Source: Streptomyces agglomeratus (GTDB lineage Bacteria; Actinomycetota; Actinomycetes; Streptomycetales; Streptomycetaceae). Taken from it: DNA of 64,000 nt. Shown here in pieces: positions 25,332-59,990 of this stretch. Position numbers and translations under genes: made by a program. Each line of letters begins with the position of its first letter. The stretch's first letter is position 1. The notes beneath the pieces are model-generated. The model worked only from the letters and a program-made list of their open reading frames with translations. It was not told the DNA's origin and ran no database searches. The stretch covers positions 248,001-312,000 of the forward strand of contig NZ_MEHJ01000001.1 of the NCBI RefSeq assembly GCF_001746415.1. Reading direction: 5' to 3'.

Positions 25332-28300
25332 TCAGAAGATGCCGAGTTCGTCGTCGAGGAGCTCGTACAGCTCTTCGTCGCTCGCCGAGCTGAGGTCGTC
25401 TTCGTCCCCGGCTCCGCCGGCGCCTCCCGGATCGGCCGGCTCGTCCCCGTTCCAGCGGGCGAGCAGCGCCTGGAGACGCATGTTGATCTTGGTTCGGGTG
25501 GCGTTGTCGACGCCGTCCGCTCCGGCGCCGTCGAGGGCGGCGGCGAGGCGGTCGAACTCGTCGAGGACCGGCGCCGTCCCGCCCGTACCACCGGGGAGGT
25601 CCTTCAGCACCCGCCGCGCGAGTACCGCGGGCGTCGGGTGGTCGAATACCAGCGTCGCGGGCAGCCGCAGGCCGGTGGCCTTGTGCATCCGGTTGCGGAG
25701 CTCCACCGCGGTCAGCGAGTCGAAGCCCAGGTCGCCGAAGGCCTGGTCGGGCTGGACGGCCTTGGCCGAGCTGTGGCCGAGTACGGCGGCGACCTCGGAG
25801 CGGACGAGGTCCAGGACGGCCTCTTCGCGCTCGCTCTCGGGCAGGCCCGCGATCCGTTGCGCCAGCGGTACGGAAGCCGCCCGGTCCATGCGCCGCGGCC
25901 GGCCGCCTACGAGCGCCCTGAGCAGCGGCGGCACCGGTGCGGTCGCGTTCCGCAGGGCGGCGAGGTCCAGCCGTGCCGCCACCACGAGGGGTTCCTGCAG
26001 CGCGAGCGCGGCGTCGAGAAGTTCCAGGCCGTCCTCGTCGGACAGTGGCAGCACGCCGCCGCGGGCGAGCCGGGTCCGGTCGGCGCCGCCGAGGGACTCG
26101 GTCATGGTGCCGGTGCGCTGCCACAGGCCCCACGGCAGCGACACCGCGGGCAGCCCCTGGGCGCGGCGGTGCCGGGCGAAGGCGTCCAGGAAGGCGTTGG
26201 CCGCGGCGTAGCCGGCCTGGCCGGGGGTGCCGAGCGTGCCCGCGAGCGAGGAGAAGAGCACGAACGCCGACACGTCGCCCGCCAGTTCGTGCAAGTTCAG
26301 CACCGCGTCGGCCTTGGGGCGCAGCACCTTCTCCAGGCGCTCCGGCGTGAGCGAACCGATCACGCCGTCGTCGAGGACGCCGGCCGTGTGGACGACGGCC
26401 GTCACCGGCGTGCCGGACAGCACCTCGGCGAGGGCGTTCCGGTCGGCCACGTCGCAGGCGGCCCAGAGCACTTCGGCACCCGCGGCGGTCAGTTCCGCCC
26501 GGAGCTCCGCCGCACCCTCGGCATCCGCGCCGCGCCGGCTCATCAGCAGCAGGCTGCGCACACCGTGCTCGGCGACCAGGTGCCGGGCGACGAGCCCGCC
26601 CAGAGCGCCGGACGCGCCGGTCAGAAGCACTGTGCCGGTCCCGAGGTCCGGGGTGGCCCGCGGGGCGTCGGCGGCGGCCCTGGCGAGCCGGGGCAGCAGG
26701 AGCGCATCGCCGCGGAGCGCCGCTTGCGGCTCCTCGGAGGCGAGGAGCCGGGGGACGGCTGTCGCCACGGCCCGCTCCAGGTCGGCATTCTCTTCGCTGT
26801 CGAGGAGGACGATGCGGTCCGGATTCTCCGACTGTGCCGACCGGACCAGGCCCCACACGGCCGCCTGCACCGGGTCGCCCTCTTCCGGCTCGTCCCCGGC
26901 GGCGACCGCGCCCCGGGTCACCAGCACCAGGCGGGCGGCCCGGTCCTCGGCCTGCCACCACTGGACCAGCCGGAGCACTTCGGCGAGGACGCTCCGGACC
27001 CGCTCGGCATCGGTACCCGACCCGCCGGGGCAGGGGACGACGACGGCGTCCGTGTCCGCCTGCGCCCCGGTCTCCACCGTGGGGGCAGCGAGGAGGGCGG
27101 CGATGTCGTCGTAGGCCTGTACGACCGGTGTCCGCGCGTCAGCCGTGGCGGCGAGCGGTGCCCACTCGACGGTGAACAGGGAGTCCCGGGAGCTCGTGCG
27201 CAGTTGCTCGGCCGACACCGGACGCAGCGTCAGCGACTCGACCGACATGACGGGACGGCCCGTGCCGTCGGCGGCCTCCAGCCTTACCGTGTCCCCACCG
27301 GCCGGGGAGAGCCGTACCCGCAGGCTCGCCGCTCCGGTTCCGTGCAGCGTGACGCGGGACCACGCGAAGGGCAGCAGGGGCCCGTCGGCGGCCGGTACGA
27401 GGCCGCCCGCGCCCAGCGCGTGCAGCGCGGAGTCGAGCAGGGCCGGGTGCACGCCGAACGCGTCCGCCTGCGCCTCGTCGGTGACGGCGAGTTCGGCGTA
27501 GACCGCGTCGTGGCCGCGCCACACGGCGCGCAGCCCCCGGAACAGCGGGCCGTAGCTCAGGCCGAGGTCCGCCAGGCGGTCGTAGAAGCCGTCCAGGTCC
27601 ACCGGCTGGGCGTCGACCGGGGGCCAGCTGCTCAGGTCTGTCCCGGAGGGGGTTGCGCCGGTGGTGAGGACGCCGGTGGCGTTGCGTGTCCAGGAGCCGT
27701 CCCCGGCTCGCGAGTGCACGCTCAGCGGGCGGCGACCGGAGTCGTCCTGGGCTCCCACGAGGACCTGGAGCGCGACGCCGCCGTGCTCGGGCAGCACCAG
27801 CGGTGCCTGCAGGGTGAGTTCCTCGACATGGTCGCAGCCGGTCTCGGCCGCGGCATGGGCGGCCAGTTCCACGAAGGCCGTGCCCGGCAGCAGCACCGTG
27901 CCCAGCACCACGTGGTCGGCCAGCCAGGGCTGGGACCGCAGGGACAGCAGCCCGGTCAGCAGGTGGCCGCCGGCGTCCGGCAGCTCCACCGCGGCGCCGA
28001 GGAACGGGTGATCGGTGGCGTCCAGCCCAGCCGCTCGTACGTCACCGGCCGGAGCGCCCGACTCCAGCCAGTACCTCTCGTGCTGGAACGCGTAGGTCGG
28101 GAGGCCGACACGGCGCGCGCCCGGCAGGACGGCGTCCCAGTCGATGGCGACACCGTGCACCTGGGCCTGGGCCAGGGCGAGCATCAGCCGGGTCCGTCCG
28201 CCGTCGCGGCGGCGCAGCGTCGGTACGACCGCGGCGTCCGCGTCGGCGGCCTCGATGGCATCCTGGATGCCCGCCAACTGGACGGGGTGCGGGCTGACTT

Positions 28301-31300
28301 CGACGAACACGTCGTGCCCGTCGGCGAGAGCTGACCGGATCGCGTCGTGGAACCGTACCGTCTGCCGCATGTTGCGGTACCAGTAGCCGGAGCCGAGCTC
28401 GTCCGCGGCCAGCTTCCCGCCCGTCACCGTGGAGTAGAAGGGCACGGAGCCGGGGAGCGGGCTGATGCCGGCGAACCCCTCGCTCGCCTGTGCTTCGACG
28501 CGTTCGATCTGCGGCGAGTGTGCGGCGTAGTCGACGGCGACCTTGCTAGCCTGGACGCCCTCCTGTCGGCAGTGCGCGAGGAGTTCGTCGAGGGCGTCGG
28601 TGTCCCCGGAGACCACGACGGTGGCGGGCCCGTTCACGGCGGCGATGCCGAGGCGGCCGGTCCACCGGCCGACCAGTTCCCGTGCCTTCTCGTCCGGGAG
28701 CGTCACCGAGGCCATGGCACCGCAGCCCTGGAGTTCGCGGACCGCGAGGCTGCGCCGCACCACGATGCGCGCTCCGTCCTCCAGGGAGATCGCTCCGGCG
28801 ATCACCGCCGCGGAGACCTCGCCCTGGGAGTGCCCGACGACCGCGTCGGGGGTCACTCCGAAGGAGCGCCACACCTCGGCGAGGGCGACCGTCATCGCCC
28901 AGAGCACGGGCTGCAGCACGTCGACCCGGTCCTGCTCGGCCTCGGAGGTGCCGCGCAGCACCGAGGTCAGCGACCAGTCCACGTGCGGCGCGAGGACGCG
29001 TTCGCAGGCTTCGATCCGGTCACGGAAGACCGGGGAGGTCTCCAGCAGTTCGGTGGCCATGCCCACCCACTGCGACCCCTGCCCGGGGAAGACGAAGACG
29101 GTCCTGCCGCCGGTGCGTGCGGTCCCGGTCACCACGCCGGGTGGCGTAGCGCCGCCGGCGACACCGGCCAGTCCCCGCCGGAGTTCCTGGAGAGTCTGCC
29201 CGACCACTGCGGCGCGGTGTTCGAAGGCCACCCTGGTCGTGGCCAGAGAGTACGCCACGTCGGCCGCCAGGGCCGCCTCACCGTCGTCGTCCCTGTCGCC
29301 GTCGTTGTCGTTGTCCCTGTCGTTGTCGTTGTCGTCCAGGAAGGACGCGAGGCGGGCGGCTTGCGCCCGCAGCGCTGCTTCGGTCCTGCCGGAGAGCACC
29401 CACGGCACGGCCGTGCCGGATCCGGACGCCGGGGGCAGCGCCTCGGTCGCGGAGGCCTGCTCGATGATGGTGTGGGCGTTGGTGCCGCTGACACCGAAGG
29501 ACGAGATCGCGGCACGGCGCGGACGGTCCGACTCGGGCCAGTCGACGGCCTCGGTCAGCAACCGGACGTCACCGGCCGACCAGTCCACGTGCGGCGTCGG
29601 CTCATCGACGTGCAGGGTTCGCGGGAGCACTCCGTGGCGCATCGCCATGACCATCTTGATCACACCGGCGACGCCCGCGGCGGCCTGCGTGTGACCGATG
29701 TTGGACTTCAACGAGCCCAGCCACAAAGGCCGGTCGCCGTCCCGTCCCTGCCCGTACGTGGCGAGGAGCGCCTGCGCCTCGATCGGGTCACCCAGCCTCG
29801 TGCCCGTACCGTGCCCCTCCACCGCGTCGACATCAGCGGTGGTGAGGCCCGCGGAGGTGAGTGCCTGCCGGATCACCCGCTGCTGCGCGGGGCCGTTGGG
29901 CGCGGTCAGACCGTTGGACGCACCGTCCTGGTTGACCGCGCTCCCCCGCACGACGGCCAGCACACGATGGCCGTTGCGCTCCGCGTCGGACAGCCGCTCC
30001 ACCAGCAGCATGCCGACGCCCTCCGCCCAGCCCGTGCCGTCGGCACCGGAACCGAACGCCTTGCACCGCCCGTCGGGCGACAGCCCGCGCTGCCGGCTGA
30101 ACTCCACGAAGACCGTCGGGACGGCCATGACGGTGACGCCGCCGGCCAGCGCCATCGTGCACTCGCCGTTGCGCAGTGACTGGACGGCCAGGTGCAGGGC
30201 GACGAGCGACGACGAGCACGCCGTGTCGACCGTGACGGCGGGACCCTCCAGACCGAACGTGTAGGACACGCGCCCGGAGGCGACGCTGCCGGAGCCTCCG
30301 GTGGTGAGCAAACCCTCGACGCCCTCGGGCAGTTCGCGCGGGCCCTGGCCGTAGTCGTGGTACATCAGGCCGGTGAAGACACCGGTACGGCTGCCCCGGA
30401 CCGTCGCCGGGTCGATCCCGGCGCGTTCGAACGCCTCCCAGGACGCCTCCAGCAGCAGCCGCTGCTGCGGGTCCATCGCCAGGGCCTCGCGGGGGCTGAT
30501 GCCGAAAAAGCCGGCGTCGAACTCGGCCGCCTCGTACAGGAAGCCGCCGTCGCGCGCGTAGGTCTTGCCGAGGTGCTCGGGGTCGGGGTCGTAGAGCCCG
30601 TCGACGTCCCAGCCGCGGTTGTCCGGGAACCGGGAGATGCCGTCCCGGCCGGAGGCCACCAGCCGCCACAGGTCCTCCGGCGAGCGGACCCCACCCGGGA
30701 GGCGGCAGCTCATCCCGACGATGGCGATCGGCTCGTCGACGGCGGCCGCGGCCTGCCTCGCCGAGGTCGCGGCCGGAGCGGCCGGGGCCTCGCCGAGGAG
30801 TTCGGTGCCGATGTACCGGGCGAGGGCGGCGGGGGTGGGGTGGTCGAAGACGAGGGTGGCGGGCAGGCGCAGGCCGATGGCGGGGGACAGCCGGTTGCGC
30901 AGCTCCACGGCCGTCAGCGAGTCGAAGCCCAGGTCCTGGAAGGCGTGCGTGGGCGGTACGGCCCGAGGCGAGGAGTGACCGAGCACGGCGGCGACCTCGG
31001 CCCGGACCAGTTCCAGGAGGGCCTCGTCGCGCTCGTCGGCGGCCAGAGCGGCGAGGCGTTCGGCCAGGGATTTGGTGGCGGCGCGCTGGGCCGTGCCGCG
31101 TATGGGGACGCGGACGAGTCCGCGCAGCAGGGCCGGTACGGTTTCTGCCCCCCGGTTGCGCAGGGTGGCGGTGTCGAGGCGGACGGGGACGAGCACGGGC
31201 TCGTCGGAGGCGAGCGCCGCGTCGAACAGCCGCAGGCCGTCCTCGGTGGACAGCGGCAGGACGCCGGAGCGCGCCATCCGCGACCTGCCCGTCTCGTCGA

Positions 31301-34300
31301 GGGCGTCGGCCATGGCACCCTCCTGCTCCCACAGGCCCCACGCCAGCGAGACCGTGGGCCGCCCCTGGGCGTGGCGGCGCCGGGCGAAGGCGTCGAGGAA
31401 GGCGTTGGCCGCGGCGTAGTTGCCCTGTCCGGGGTTGCCGAAGACGCCCGCTGCGGAGGAGAACAGCACGAACGTCGTGCTCTCGCCGGTGAGCTCGTCC
31501 AGGTTGAGCACGGCGTCGGCCTTGGGCACGAGGACGGCGCCCACGCGCTCCGGGGTCAGCGCGGCGATCACACCGTCGTCGAGCACACCCGCGCTGTGCA
31601 CGACGGAGTCGACCGGAGTGGCGGCCAGCAGCCGGGCGAGGGCGTCACGGTCGGCGAGGTCGCAGGCGGCCCACGTCGCTTCGGCGCCGAGCGCCGCGAG
31701 TTCGGCCTTCAGGTCCGCGGCGCCCGGGGCGTCCGCGCCGCGGCGGCTGACGAGCAGCAGCTGACGCACGCCGTGTCCGGTCACCAGGTGACGGGCGAGG
31801 GTTGTGCCCAGCGCGCCGGAGGCGCCGGTGAGCAGCACGGTGCCGAGGCCGAAGGCAGCGCCCTCGGCGGGGGCGGAGGCCGCTTCGTCCGCAAGGCCGG
31901 TGGCCGCGTCCTGCGTTGCCGGGGAGGCGGCGCGGGCCAGGCGCGGTGTGCTGACCTCCCCTTCGCGGACGACGACGTGGGGCTCGCCGGACAGTACGAC
32001 GCCGGGCACGAACGCGGCCGCCTCGTCCGGGCGGTCGGTTTCGAGCAGCACGATCCGACCGGGATTCTCCGCCTGGGCCGAGCGCACCAGTCCGCCCGCC
32101 GCAGCGTGCGCGAGGTCGTCGCAGCGCACCACCAGCACGAGGCGTGGCGTCCGGTCGTCGGCGAACCAGCGCTGAACCAGCCGCAGCACGTCGATGGTGA
32201 CCGCACGCACCCGCTCGGCCCCGGTCGCCCCTTCCGGGCCGTCGGGGCACGGAACCACGACCACGTCCGGCTGCGACGGCCCGTCGGCCTCGGCCAGTGC
32301 GGCGATGTCCGGGACGTACGCGACCGCAGTCCCGTCCGCGTCGTCGGAGGGCAGGGTCAGCGGCGCCCGCCCGACGGTGAACATCGCGTCACCGGAGGGC
32401 TTGCGGAGCTGCTCGGCCGACACTGCGCGCAGTGTCAGCGACTCGACGGACGCCACCGGCTCGCCGGCGCCGTCGGCCACCAGCAGGGACACCGCGTTCG
32501 TACCGGCCGGTGCCAGCCTGACCCGTACGGTGGACGCGCCCATGGCGCGCACGGACACCCCGGACCAGGCGAACGGCAGGAGCGGCCCGTCCGTCTCGGC
32601 CGCGAGGGAACCGCCCGCGCCGATCGCGTGCAGCGCCGCGTCCAGCAGAGCCGGGTGCAGGAGGAAGCAGCCGGTGTCCGTGCCGTCGGGGAGGGCGACC
32701 TCCGCGAAGACCTCCTCGCCCGCGCGCCAGGCGTTCCGCAGTCCACGGAACGCCGGTCCGTAGGCCAGGCCGAGGGCGGCCAGCCGGTCGTAGAAGCCGT
32801 CCAGGTCGACCGGCTCGGCGCCCGTCGGCGGCCACGCCGTGAGCGCCCGGCCGGCAGCCGCGGCGCCTGTCTCTTCGGTCCCTTCGGTGATGAAGCCGGT
32901 CGCGTGGCGGACCCACGGCAGGTCGGTGTCGTCCTCGGGGCGCGAGTGCACGGTCAGCGGCCTGCGGCCGGTGCCGTCGGCCGCACCGACCCACACCTGA
33001 ACCGCGACGCCGCCCCGCTCGGGCACCATCAGGGGCGCTTCGAGGGTGAGGTCCTCCAGCAGGTCGCAGCCGGCTTCGTCGGCGGCACGCACGGCCAGTT
33101 CGACGAACGCGGTGCCCGGCAGCAGCACGGTTCCGAGCACGGCGTGGTCGCTCAGCCACGGGTGCGTGCGCAGGGCGAGTCGGCCGGTCAGCAGCCGCTC
33201 GTCGCCGCCGGCCAGGGAGACGGCGGCGCCCAGCAGCGGGTGGTCGGCCGAGCCCAGTCCGGCGGCGCGGACGTCACCGGGTGCGGCCGGTAAGCCGTCG
33301 AGCCAGTAGCGCTCGTACTGGAAGGCGTAGGTCGGCAGGTCGACGCGGCGGGCGCCGGGGAAGAAGGCGTGCCAGTCCGGGGAGACGCCGTGCGCGTGCA
33401 GTTCGGAGACGGCGGCGACGAGTGCGGCCCGCTCGGGGCGGTCGGCGCGCAGGGCGGGCACGGTGACCACGTCGTCGTCCAGGCAGCCTTGGGCCAGGGT
33501 GCTCAGCACGCCCCCCGGCCCGATCTCGACGAACGTGGTCACACCCAGGTCGTGCAGAGTCCGGACGCCGTCGGCGAAACGGACCGCCTCGCGGACGTGC
33601 CGGACCCAGTACTCGGGGGTGTACGGCTCGGCCAGGCGGCCGGTGAGGTTGGAGACCACCGGAATCTGCGGCTTCCCGAAGGCGAGCCCGCGGACGGCCT
33701 GAGTGAACTCCTCCAGCATGGGGTCCATCAGCGGCGAGTGGAACGCGTGGCTGACCTTCAGCCGGGAGGTCTTGCGGCCCTGCTGCCGGAAGACCTCGGC
33801 GATCGCGGTGACCGCGTCCTCTGCTCCGGACACCACGACGGACCGCGGGCCGTTGATCGCGGCGATGCCGACGCCGGCGGTGAGACGCGGAAGGACTTCG
33901 TCCTCGGTGGCCTGGACAGCGATCATCGCTCCGCCGGCGGGCAGGGCTTGCATGAGGCGGGCGCGGGCGGACACGAGCTTCGCGGCGGCGTCGAGCGACA
34001 GCACCCCGGCCACATGTGCGGCGGCGATCTCGCCTACGGAGTGACCGGCCACATAGTCCGGCCGCACGCCCCAGGATTCGAGGAGCCGGAACAGCGCCAC
34101 CTCGACCGCGAAGAGAGCAGGCTGTGCTACGCCCGTGCGGTGCAGTTCTTCCGAGTCGACGTCGGCCGCGGTGCCGAGGTGCGCGCAGACCTCGTCGTAC
34201 GCGGCGGCGAACGCCGGGTAGGACGCGTACAGCTCACGCCCCATGCCCGGGCGTTGCGATCCCTGGCCGGAGAAGAGGAACCCGACGCGCCCGCCGGTGC

Positions 34301-36032
34301 CGGAGAGACCGCGCGCGACGCCCGGTGCCGGGGAGCCGGAGGCCACGGCCCGCAATCCCTCGGCGAGTTCCGTCGGCGTCCCGCCCTGGACCACCGCGCG
34401 GTGCTCCAGGGCCGTGCGCGTCGCGGCGAGCGAGAACGCGACGTCGAGCGGGGGGACTTCGGCGTCCGTGCGGGACAGCAGGCGTTCGGCCTGTGCGCGC
34501 AGGGCCTCCTCGGTCCTGCCGGAGATCACCCACGGCACCGGTCCGCCCGCGGCCGGGCGCGCCGCCTCCGGGACGACGGCCCCGGCGCTCTCCGCGCCTT
34601 CCTCCGGCGCTTGTCGGGCCTCGGCGTCCTGCGCGAACGCTTCGGCCGACGGGGCTTCCTCGATGATCGTGTGCGCGTTGGTGCCGCTGATCCCGAAGGA
34701 GGAGATACCGGCCCGGCGCGGCTTGTCCGACGCCGGCCAGGGCGTGCGCTCGGTGAGCAGCCGTACGGCCCCCGCCGACCAGTCGACGTGCGGGGACGGC
34801 GCGTCGACGTGCAGCGTGCGCGGCAGTTCGCCGTGGCGCATGGCCATGACCATCTTGATGATGCCCGCCACACCGGCCGCGGCCTGGGTGTGACCGATGT
34901 TGGACTTGATCGAGCCCAGCCACAGCGGCTTGTCGTCGGGACGGCCCTGCCCGTACGTGGCGAGCAGCGCCTGCGCCTCGATCGGGTCGCCGAGCCGGGT
35001 GCCCGTGCCGTGCGCCTCCACCGCGTCGACCTGTGCGGTGGTCAACTGGGCGGCGGCCAGGGCCTGTCGGATCACCCGCTGCTGGGAAGGGCCGTTGGGG
35101 GCGGTCAGGCCGTTGGACGCGCCGTCCTGGTTGACGGCGGAGCCCCGGACGACCGCGAGGACCTCGTGTCCGTTGCGGCGGGCGTCCGAGAGGCGCTCCA
35201 CGAGCAGCAGGCCGGCGCCCTCGCCCCAGCCAGTGCCGTCGGCACCGGCCGCGAACGCCTTGCAGCGGCCGTCGGGTGCCAGTCCGCGCTGGCGGCTGAA
35301 ACCGACGAAAGTGGCGGGACCGACCATCGCGGTGACACCGCCCGCCACGGCCAGCGAGCACTCGCCGTTGCGCAGCGACTGGACAGCCAGGTGCAGGGCC
35401 ACCAGGGACGACGAGCAGGCCGTGTCGACCGTGACGGCCGGGCCTTCGAGGCCGAAGGTGTAGGCCACCCGGCCGGAGGCGACACTGCCCGAGGTGCCCG
35501 TCCCAAGGTAACCCTCCAGGTCCTGCGGGGAGTTCTGGAGGGCGGCGAGGAACTCGTGGTTCATCACGCCGGCGAACACGCCGGTCCTGCTCCCCGCCAG
35601 CGAGGCGGCATCGATACCGGCCCGCTCGAAGAGCTCCCACGACGTCTCCAGCAGCAGCCGTTGCTGGGGGTCCATGGCGAGCGCTTCACGCGGCGAGATC
35701 CCGAAGAGGCCGGCATCGAACCGCGCCAGGTCCCGCAGGAACGCCCCCTCGCGGGCGTAGCTGGTCCCGCGGGACTCCGGGTCCGGGTCGTAGAGCGCGT
35801 CCAGGTCCCAGCCGCGGTCGGCGGGGAACTCCGAGACGGCGTCGTGGCCGCCTGCGACCACCTCCCACAGATCCTCGGGCGAGTCGACCCCTCCCGGGTA
35901 GCGGCAGCTCATCCCGATGATGGCCACCGGCTCCCCGGCGGCGTCCTCGTAGTCACGAAGGCGCCGCCGGGTCTCCTGGAGATCTGCGGTGACTCGCTTC
36001 AGGAAATAGCGGAGCTTGTCGTCGTTCGCCAC
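25332..36032 (-). CDS. pteA2: Type I polyketide synthase, modules 5 and 6 (two KS-AT-DH-KR-ACP modules)
   Basis: 3566 residues, uninterrupted. The start codon is GTG at 36032, with GAGGGA at 36041-36046 and an 8-bp spacer. It has an N-terminal docking helix ([11 protein letters not shown]) and a C-terminal docking tail ending [15 protein letters not shown]. Module 5 has KS Cys near residue 205, a malonyl AT (GHSVGE near 662), a DH with HAVLG near 962, a KR near 1397 and ACP Ser near 1702. Module 6 has KS Cys near 1938, an AT with GHSQGE near 2402 and YAAH near 2503, a DH with HVVLG near 2708, a KR near 3132 and ACP Ser near 3439. The module 6 AT is the only non-malonyl AT in the window and predicts a methyl branch. 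Both DH-KR pairs look intact and both KRs carry LDD, so two conjugated double bonds are expected. A short Asp/Asn repeat lies in the KS-AT linker of module 6. Confidence 0.95.
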   Translation of the reverse strand: MANDDKLRYFLKRVTADLQETRRRLRDYEDAAGEPVAIIGMSCRYPGGVDSPEDLWEVVAGGHDAVSEFPADRGWDLDALYDPDPESRGTSYAREGAFLRDLARFDAGLFGISPREALAMDPQQRLLLETSWELFERAGIDAASLAGSRTGVFAGVMNHEFLAALQNSPQDLEGYLGTGTSGSVASGRVAYTFGLEGPAVTVDTACSSSLVALHLAVQSLRNGECSLAVAGGVTAMVGPATFVGFSRQRGLAPDGRCKAFAAGADGTGWGEGAGLLLVERLSDARRNGHEVLAVVRGSAVNQDGASNGLTAPNGPSQQRVIRQALAAAQLTTAQVDAVEAHGTGTRLGDPIEAQALLATYGQGRPDDKPLWLGSIKSNIGHTQAAAGVAGIIKMVMAMRHGELPRTLHVDAPSPHVDWSAGAVRLLTERTPWPASDKPRRAGISSFGISGTNAHTIIEEAPSAEAFAQDAEARQAPEEGAESAGAVVPEAARPAAGGPVPWVISGRTEEALRAQAERLLSRTDAEVPPLDVAFSLAATRTALEHRAVVQGGTPTELAEGLRAVASGSPAPGVARGLSGTGGRVGFLFSGQGSQRPGMGRELYASYPAFAAAYDEVCAHLGTAADVDSEELHRTGVAQPALFAVEVALFRLLESWGVRPDYVAGHSVGEIAAAHVAGVLSLDAAAKLVSARARLMQALPAGGAMIAVQATEDEVLPRLTAGVGIAAINGPRSVVVSGAEDAVTAIAEVFRQQGRKTSRLKVSHAFHSPLMDPMLEEFTQAVRGLAFGKPQIPVVSNLTGRLAEPYTPEYWVRHVREAVRFADGVRTLHDLGVTTFVEIGPGGVLSTLAQGCLDDDVVTVPALRADRPERAALVAAVSELHAHGVSPDWHAFFPGARRVDLPTYAFQYERYWLDGLPAAPGDVRAAGLGSADHPLLGAAVSLAGGDERLLTGRLALRTHPWLSDHAVLGTVLLPGTAFVELAVRAADEAGCDLLEDLTLEAPLMVPERGGVAVQVWVGAADGTGRRPLTVHSRPEDDTDLPWVRHATGFITEGTEETGAAAAGRALTAWPPTGAEPVDLDGFYDRLAALGLAYGPAFRGLRNAWRAGEEVFAEVALPDGTDTGCFLLHPALLDAALHAIGAGGSLAAETDGPLLPFAWSGVSVRAMGASTVRVRLAPAGTNAVSLLVADGAGEPVASVESLTLRAVSAEQLRKPSGDAMFTVGRAPLTLPSDDADGTAVAYVPDIAALAEADGPSQPDVVVVPCPDGPEGATGAERVRAVTIDVLRLVQRWFADDRTPRLVLVVRCDDLAHAAAGGLVRSAQAENPGRIVLLETDRPDEAAAFVPGVVLSGEPHVVVREGEVSTPRLARAASPATQDAATGLADEAASAPAEGAAFGLGTVLLTGASGALGTTLARHLVTGHGVRQLLLVSRRGADAPGAADLKAELAALGAEATWAACDLADRDALARLLAATPVDSVVHSAGVLDDGVIAALTPERVGAVLVPKADAVLNLDELTGESTTFVLFSSAAGVFGNPGQGNYAAANAFLDAFARRRHAQGRPTVSLAWGLWEQEGAMADALDETGRSRMARSGVLPLSTEDGLRLFDAALASDEPVLVPVRLDTATLRNRGAETVPALLRGLVRVPIRGTAQRAATKSLAERLAALAADERDEALLELVRAEVAAVLGHSSPRAVPPTHAFQDLGFDSLTAVELRNRLSPAIGLRLPATLVFDHPTPAALARYIGTELLGEAPAAPAATSARQAAAAVDEPIAIVGMSCRLPGGVRSPEDLWRLVASGRDGISRFPDNRGWDVDGLYDPDPEHLGKTYARDGGFLYEAAEFDAGFFGISPREALAMDPQQRLLLEASWEAFERAGIDPATVRGSRTGVFTGLMYHDYGQGPRELPEGVEGLLTTGGSGSVASGRVSYTFGLEGPAVTVDTACSSSLVALHLAVQSLRNGECTMALAGGVTVMAVPTVFVEFSRQRGLSPDGRCKAFGSGADGTGWAEGVGMLLVERLSDAERNGHRVLAVVRGSAVNQDGASNGLTAPNGPAQQRVIRQALTSAGLTTADVDAVEGHGTGTRLGDPIEAQALLATYGQGRDGDRPLWLGSLKSNIGHTQAAAGVAGVIKMVMAMRHGVLPRTLHVDEPTPHVDWSAGDVRLLTEAVDWPESDRPRRAAISSFGVSGTNAHTIIEQASATEALPPASGSGTAVPWVLSGRTEAALRAQAARLASFLDDNDNDRDNDNDGDRDDDGEAALAADVAYSLATTRVAFEHRAAVVGQTLQELRRGLAGVAGGATPPGVVTGTARTGGRTVFVFPGQGSQWVGMATELLETSPVFRDRIEACERVLAPHVDWSLTSVLRGTSEAEQDRVDVLQPVLWAMTVALAEVWRSFGVTPDAVVGHSQGEVSAAVIAGAISLEDGARIVVRRSLAVRELQGCGAMASVTLPDEKARELVGRWTGRLGIAAVNGPATVVVSGDTDALDELLAHCRQEGVQASKVAVDYAAHSPQIERVEAQASEGFAGISPLPGSVPFYSTVTGGKLAADELGSGYWYRNMRQTVRFHDAIRSALADGHDVFVEVSPHPVQLAGIQDAIEAADADAAVVPTLRRRDGGRTRLMLALAQAQVHGVAIDWDAVLPGARRVGLPTYAFQHERYWLESGAPAGDVRAAGLDATDHPFLGAAVELPDAGGHLLTGLLSLRSQPWLADHVVLGTVLLPGTAFVELAAHAAAETGCDHVEELTLQAPLVLPEHGGVALQVLVGAQDDSGRRPLSVHSRAGDGSWTRNATGVLTTGATPSGTDLSSWPPVDAQPVDLDGFYDRLADLGLSYGPLFRGLRAVWRGHDAVYAELAVTDEAQADAFGVHPALLDSALHALGAGGLVPAADGPLLPFAWSRVTLHGTGAASLRVRLSPAGGDTVRLEAADGTGRPVMSVESLTLRPVSAEQLRTSSRDSLFTVEWAPLAATADARTPVVQAYDDIAALLAAPTVETGAQADTDAVVVPCPGGSGTDAERVRSVLAEVLRLVQWWQAEDRAARLVLVTRGAVAAGDEPEEGDPVQAAVWGLVRSAQSENPDRIVLLDSEENADLERAVATAVPRLLASEEPQAALRGDALLLPRLARAAADAPRATPDLGTGTVLLTGASGALGGLVARHLVAEHGVRSLLLMSRRGADAEGAAELRAELTAAGAEVLWAACDVADRNALAEVLSGTPVTAVVHTAGVLDDGVIGSLTPERLEKVLRPKADAVLNLHELAGDVSAFVLFSSLAGTLGTPGQAGYAAANAFLDAFARHRRAQGLPAVSLPWGLWQRTGTMTESLGGADRTRLARGGVLPLSDEDGLELLDAALALQEPLVVAARLDLAALRNATAPVPPLLRALVGGRPRRMDRAASVPLAQRIAGLPESEREEAVLDLVRSEVAAVLGHSSAKAVQPDQAFGDLGFDSLTAVELRNRMHKATGLRLPATLVFDHPTPAVLARRVLKDLPGGTGGTAPVLDEFDRLAAALDGAGADGVDNATRTKINMRLQALLARWNGDEPADPGGAGGAGDEDDLSSASDEELYELLDDELGIF
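25560..30737 (-). other. Module 6: KS-AT(branched extender)-DH-KR-ACP
   Basis: KS Cys is near 30220. The AT differs from all others in the window: RVDVLQP upstream of the active site, GHSQGE near 28825 and YAAHS near 28520. RVDV.Q and GHSQG are the methylmalonyl pattern; the usual YASH is here YAAH. The DH has [10 protein letters not shown] (near 27905), YGPLF and [10 protein letters not shown]. The KR has LDD and YAAAN. ACP Ser is near 25713. The expected result is a methyl-substituted double bond, fitting C16=C17 with 16-methyl in filipin. Confidence 0.87.
29281..29340 (-). repeat. Asp/Asn-coding short tandem repeat in the module 6 KS-AT linker
   Basis: On the plus strand the 6-mer cgttgt and the 3-mer cgt recur; on the coding strand this gives about 20 residues of almost only Asp, Asn, Arg and Gly ([12 protein letters not shown] onward). 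It keeps the frame and lies in the variable linker before the AT. Confidence 0.8.
30738..36032 (-). other. Module 5: KS-AT-DH-KR-ACP
   Basis: KS Cys is near 35417. The AT is malonyl-type (GHSVGE near 34043, HAFHS near 33745). The DH has [10 protein letters not shown] (near 33140), YGPAF and [10 protein letters not shown]. The KR has TGASGALG (near 31825), LDD and YAAAN. ACP Ser is near 30923. The module forms the fourth double bond. Confidence 0.87.
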
Positions 36033-36087
36033 CGAAATCGTCCCTCACCCCTGCGAAGACTTACCGGAATTCGGCAAGGGGTCACCG

Positions 36088-36103
36088 GACCGCGCCGAAG
36101 CGG

Positions 36104-36105
<2 letters not shown>
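36088..36105. other. Hairpin at the pteA1 stop codon
   Basis: GACCGC and GCGGTC arms of 6 bp around a 6-nt loop that contains TTCG on the coding strand, starting inside the TGA stop of pteA1. It lies in the 71-bp gap before pteA2, the longest gap between the synthase genes. It could attenuate or stabilise the transcript; there is no T-run, so a full terminator is unlikely. Confidence 0.35.
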
Positions 36106-59343
<23,238 letters not shown>

Positions 59344-59349
59344 ATTGCA

Positions 59350-59353
59350 CTCC
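59350..59353 (-). promoter_or_regulatory. Ribosome binding site of pteA1
   Basis: GGAG on the minus strand, 6 nt before the ATG at 59343. It decides this start over the in-frame upstream extension to 59484. Confidence 0.7.
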
Positions 59354-59494
59354 ACCCACCCGCACAGAGAATGAAAAGGCACCGCACCGTGCCGGCCACG
59401 GCACAGGCGATCGGTTCGACCGGGCGGCAACAAGTTGCGGTGTGACCCTAGTTTCGGTCCCGCAGCCGCGCTCCGCCGCTGCATCGGATCAGCT

Positions 59495-59510
59495 TTAGGG
59501 GAATCCCCAA
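59495..59510 (-). promoter_or_regulatory. PAS-LuxR (PimM/PteF-type) operator-like box 1 upstream of pteA1
   Basis: The minus strand reads TTGGGGATTCCCCTAA, which agrees at 13 of 16 positions with CTVGGGAWWTCCCBAG, the known core of PimM-type activators of polyene genes. It is itself an inverted repeat (GGGGA and TCCCC) and lies about 150 bp before the pteA1 start. Function is inferred from the motif and from the gene it precedes. Confidence 0.6.
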
Positions 59511-59546
59511 TGGTCGACGTGCAGGAGCATTGACAGCCGGGAATCT

Positions 59547-59562
59547 CTAAGGAGAACCCTAG
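59547..59562 (-). promoter_or_regulatory. PAS-LuxR (PimM/PteF-type) operator-like box 2 upstream of pteA1
   Basis: The minus strand reads CTAGGGTTCTCCTTAG, 13 of 16 against CTVGGGAWWTCCCBAG, with perfect outer CT and AG and a perfect CTVGGG half. It lies 52 bp upstream of box 1 (about five helical turns) and overlaps a CCCTAGGG palindrome at 59557-59564. Confidence 0.55.
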
Positions 59563-59720
59563 GGACAGTCGTGGGAGAATTTCGGCTTATACAGCCTCCC
59601 CCGATTCCCCTCCGCCGATTAGGCCCCAGGTCTTTCATGGCGCATTTGCAAGCAGCCGGGAATCACTCAGCACAGCCTTTTCTGCAGCGCGCCCCACAGG
59701 TTGCCCCCCGCCCGCCCCCT

Positions 59721-59990
59721 TCACGCAAGCGTGGAGGACTCAACGCCGCGCCGGGCCAGGCGGTGTGTGATGCCCCGGCTGCGAAGCCATTGGCGCAGGT
59801 GGCGGTAGTCGTACCCCTTATCGCCGTGCAGCTTGCCGGGCTTGCGGCGGCGCGGCCCGCGTCGCGAGCGGATCGGCGGGATACCCCGCACGAGCGGCTC
59901 CAGGCCCTGGCTGTCATGCATGTTCGCACCCGAGATACCGACCGACAGTGGCAGCCCGGTCCGTTCGGGACCTGGGCGACCACTCACTTC
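59721..59990 (-). pseudogene. Truncated IS5-type (DDE) transposase remnant
   Basis: The minus strand codes for a recognisable central piece of an IS5-family transposase: LPLSVGISGANMHDSQ, then GLEPLVRGIPPIRSRRGPRRR, then KLHGDKGYDYRHLRQWLRSRGI and RRGVESS. Family members continue with a GRHRWVVERT-type segment carrying the catalytic Glu; here a stop comes right after RRGVESSTLA, and the N-terminal half is also absent. No inverted repeats are evident. The open frame continues upstream to about 60752, but that part looks non-coding. The fragment lies 0.4 kb upstream of pteA1 and marks a rearranged edge. Confidence 0.75.

Larger units (their letters stand above)
59344..59570 (-). promoter_or_regulatory. 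Promoter and leader region of the PKS row
   Basis: Non-coding by inspection although open in the pteA1 frame up to 59484. It holds the pteA1 ribosome site and the two PAS-LuxR-like boxes. A TAGGGT hexamer on the minus strand (near 59447) is a possible -10, but I find no convincing -35 with it, so no transcription start is proposed. Confidence 0.5.

Noticed and set aside
19791..28334. Very long plus-strand open frame opposite the synthase genes (others at 6843-14642, 1290-4205, 51151-55857)
   Set aside because: These are shadows of high-GC coding DNA: the products are rich in Arg, Gly, His and Val with no domains, and they lie exactly antisense to intact PKS domains.
31829..33160. Possible enoylreductase between DH and KR in module 5 (and likewise in modules 2-4, 6 and 7)
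   Set aside because: The DH-KR interval holds only the KR structural subdomain; no NADPH-binding ER motif of the HAAAGGVG type is present.
59344..59484. Upstream extension of the pteA1 frame to an earlier start codon
   Set aside because: It would add residues before the normal KSQ N-terminus, has no good ribosome site and covers the promoter region. GGAG 6 bp before 59343 fits better.
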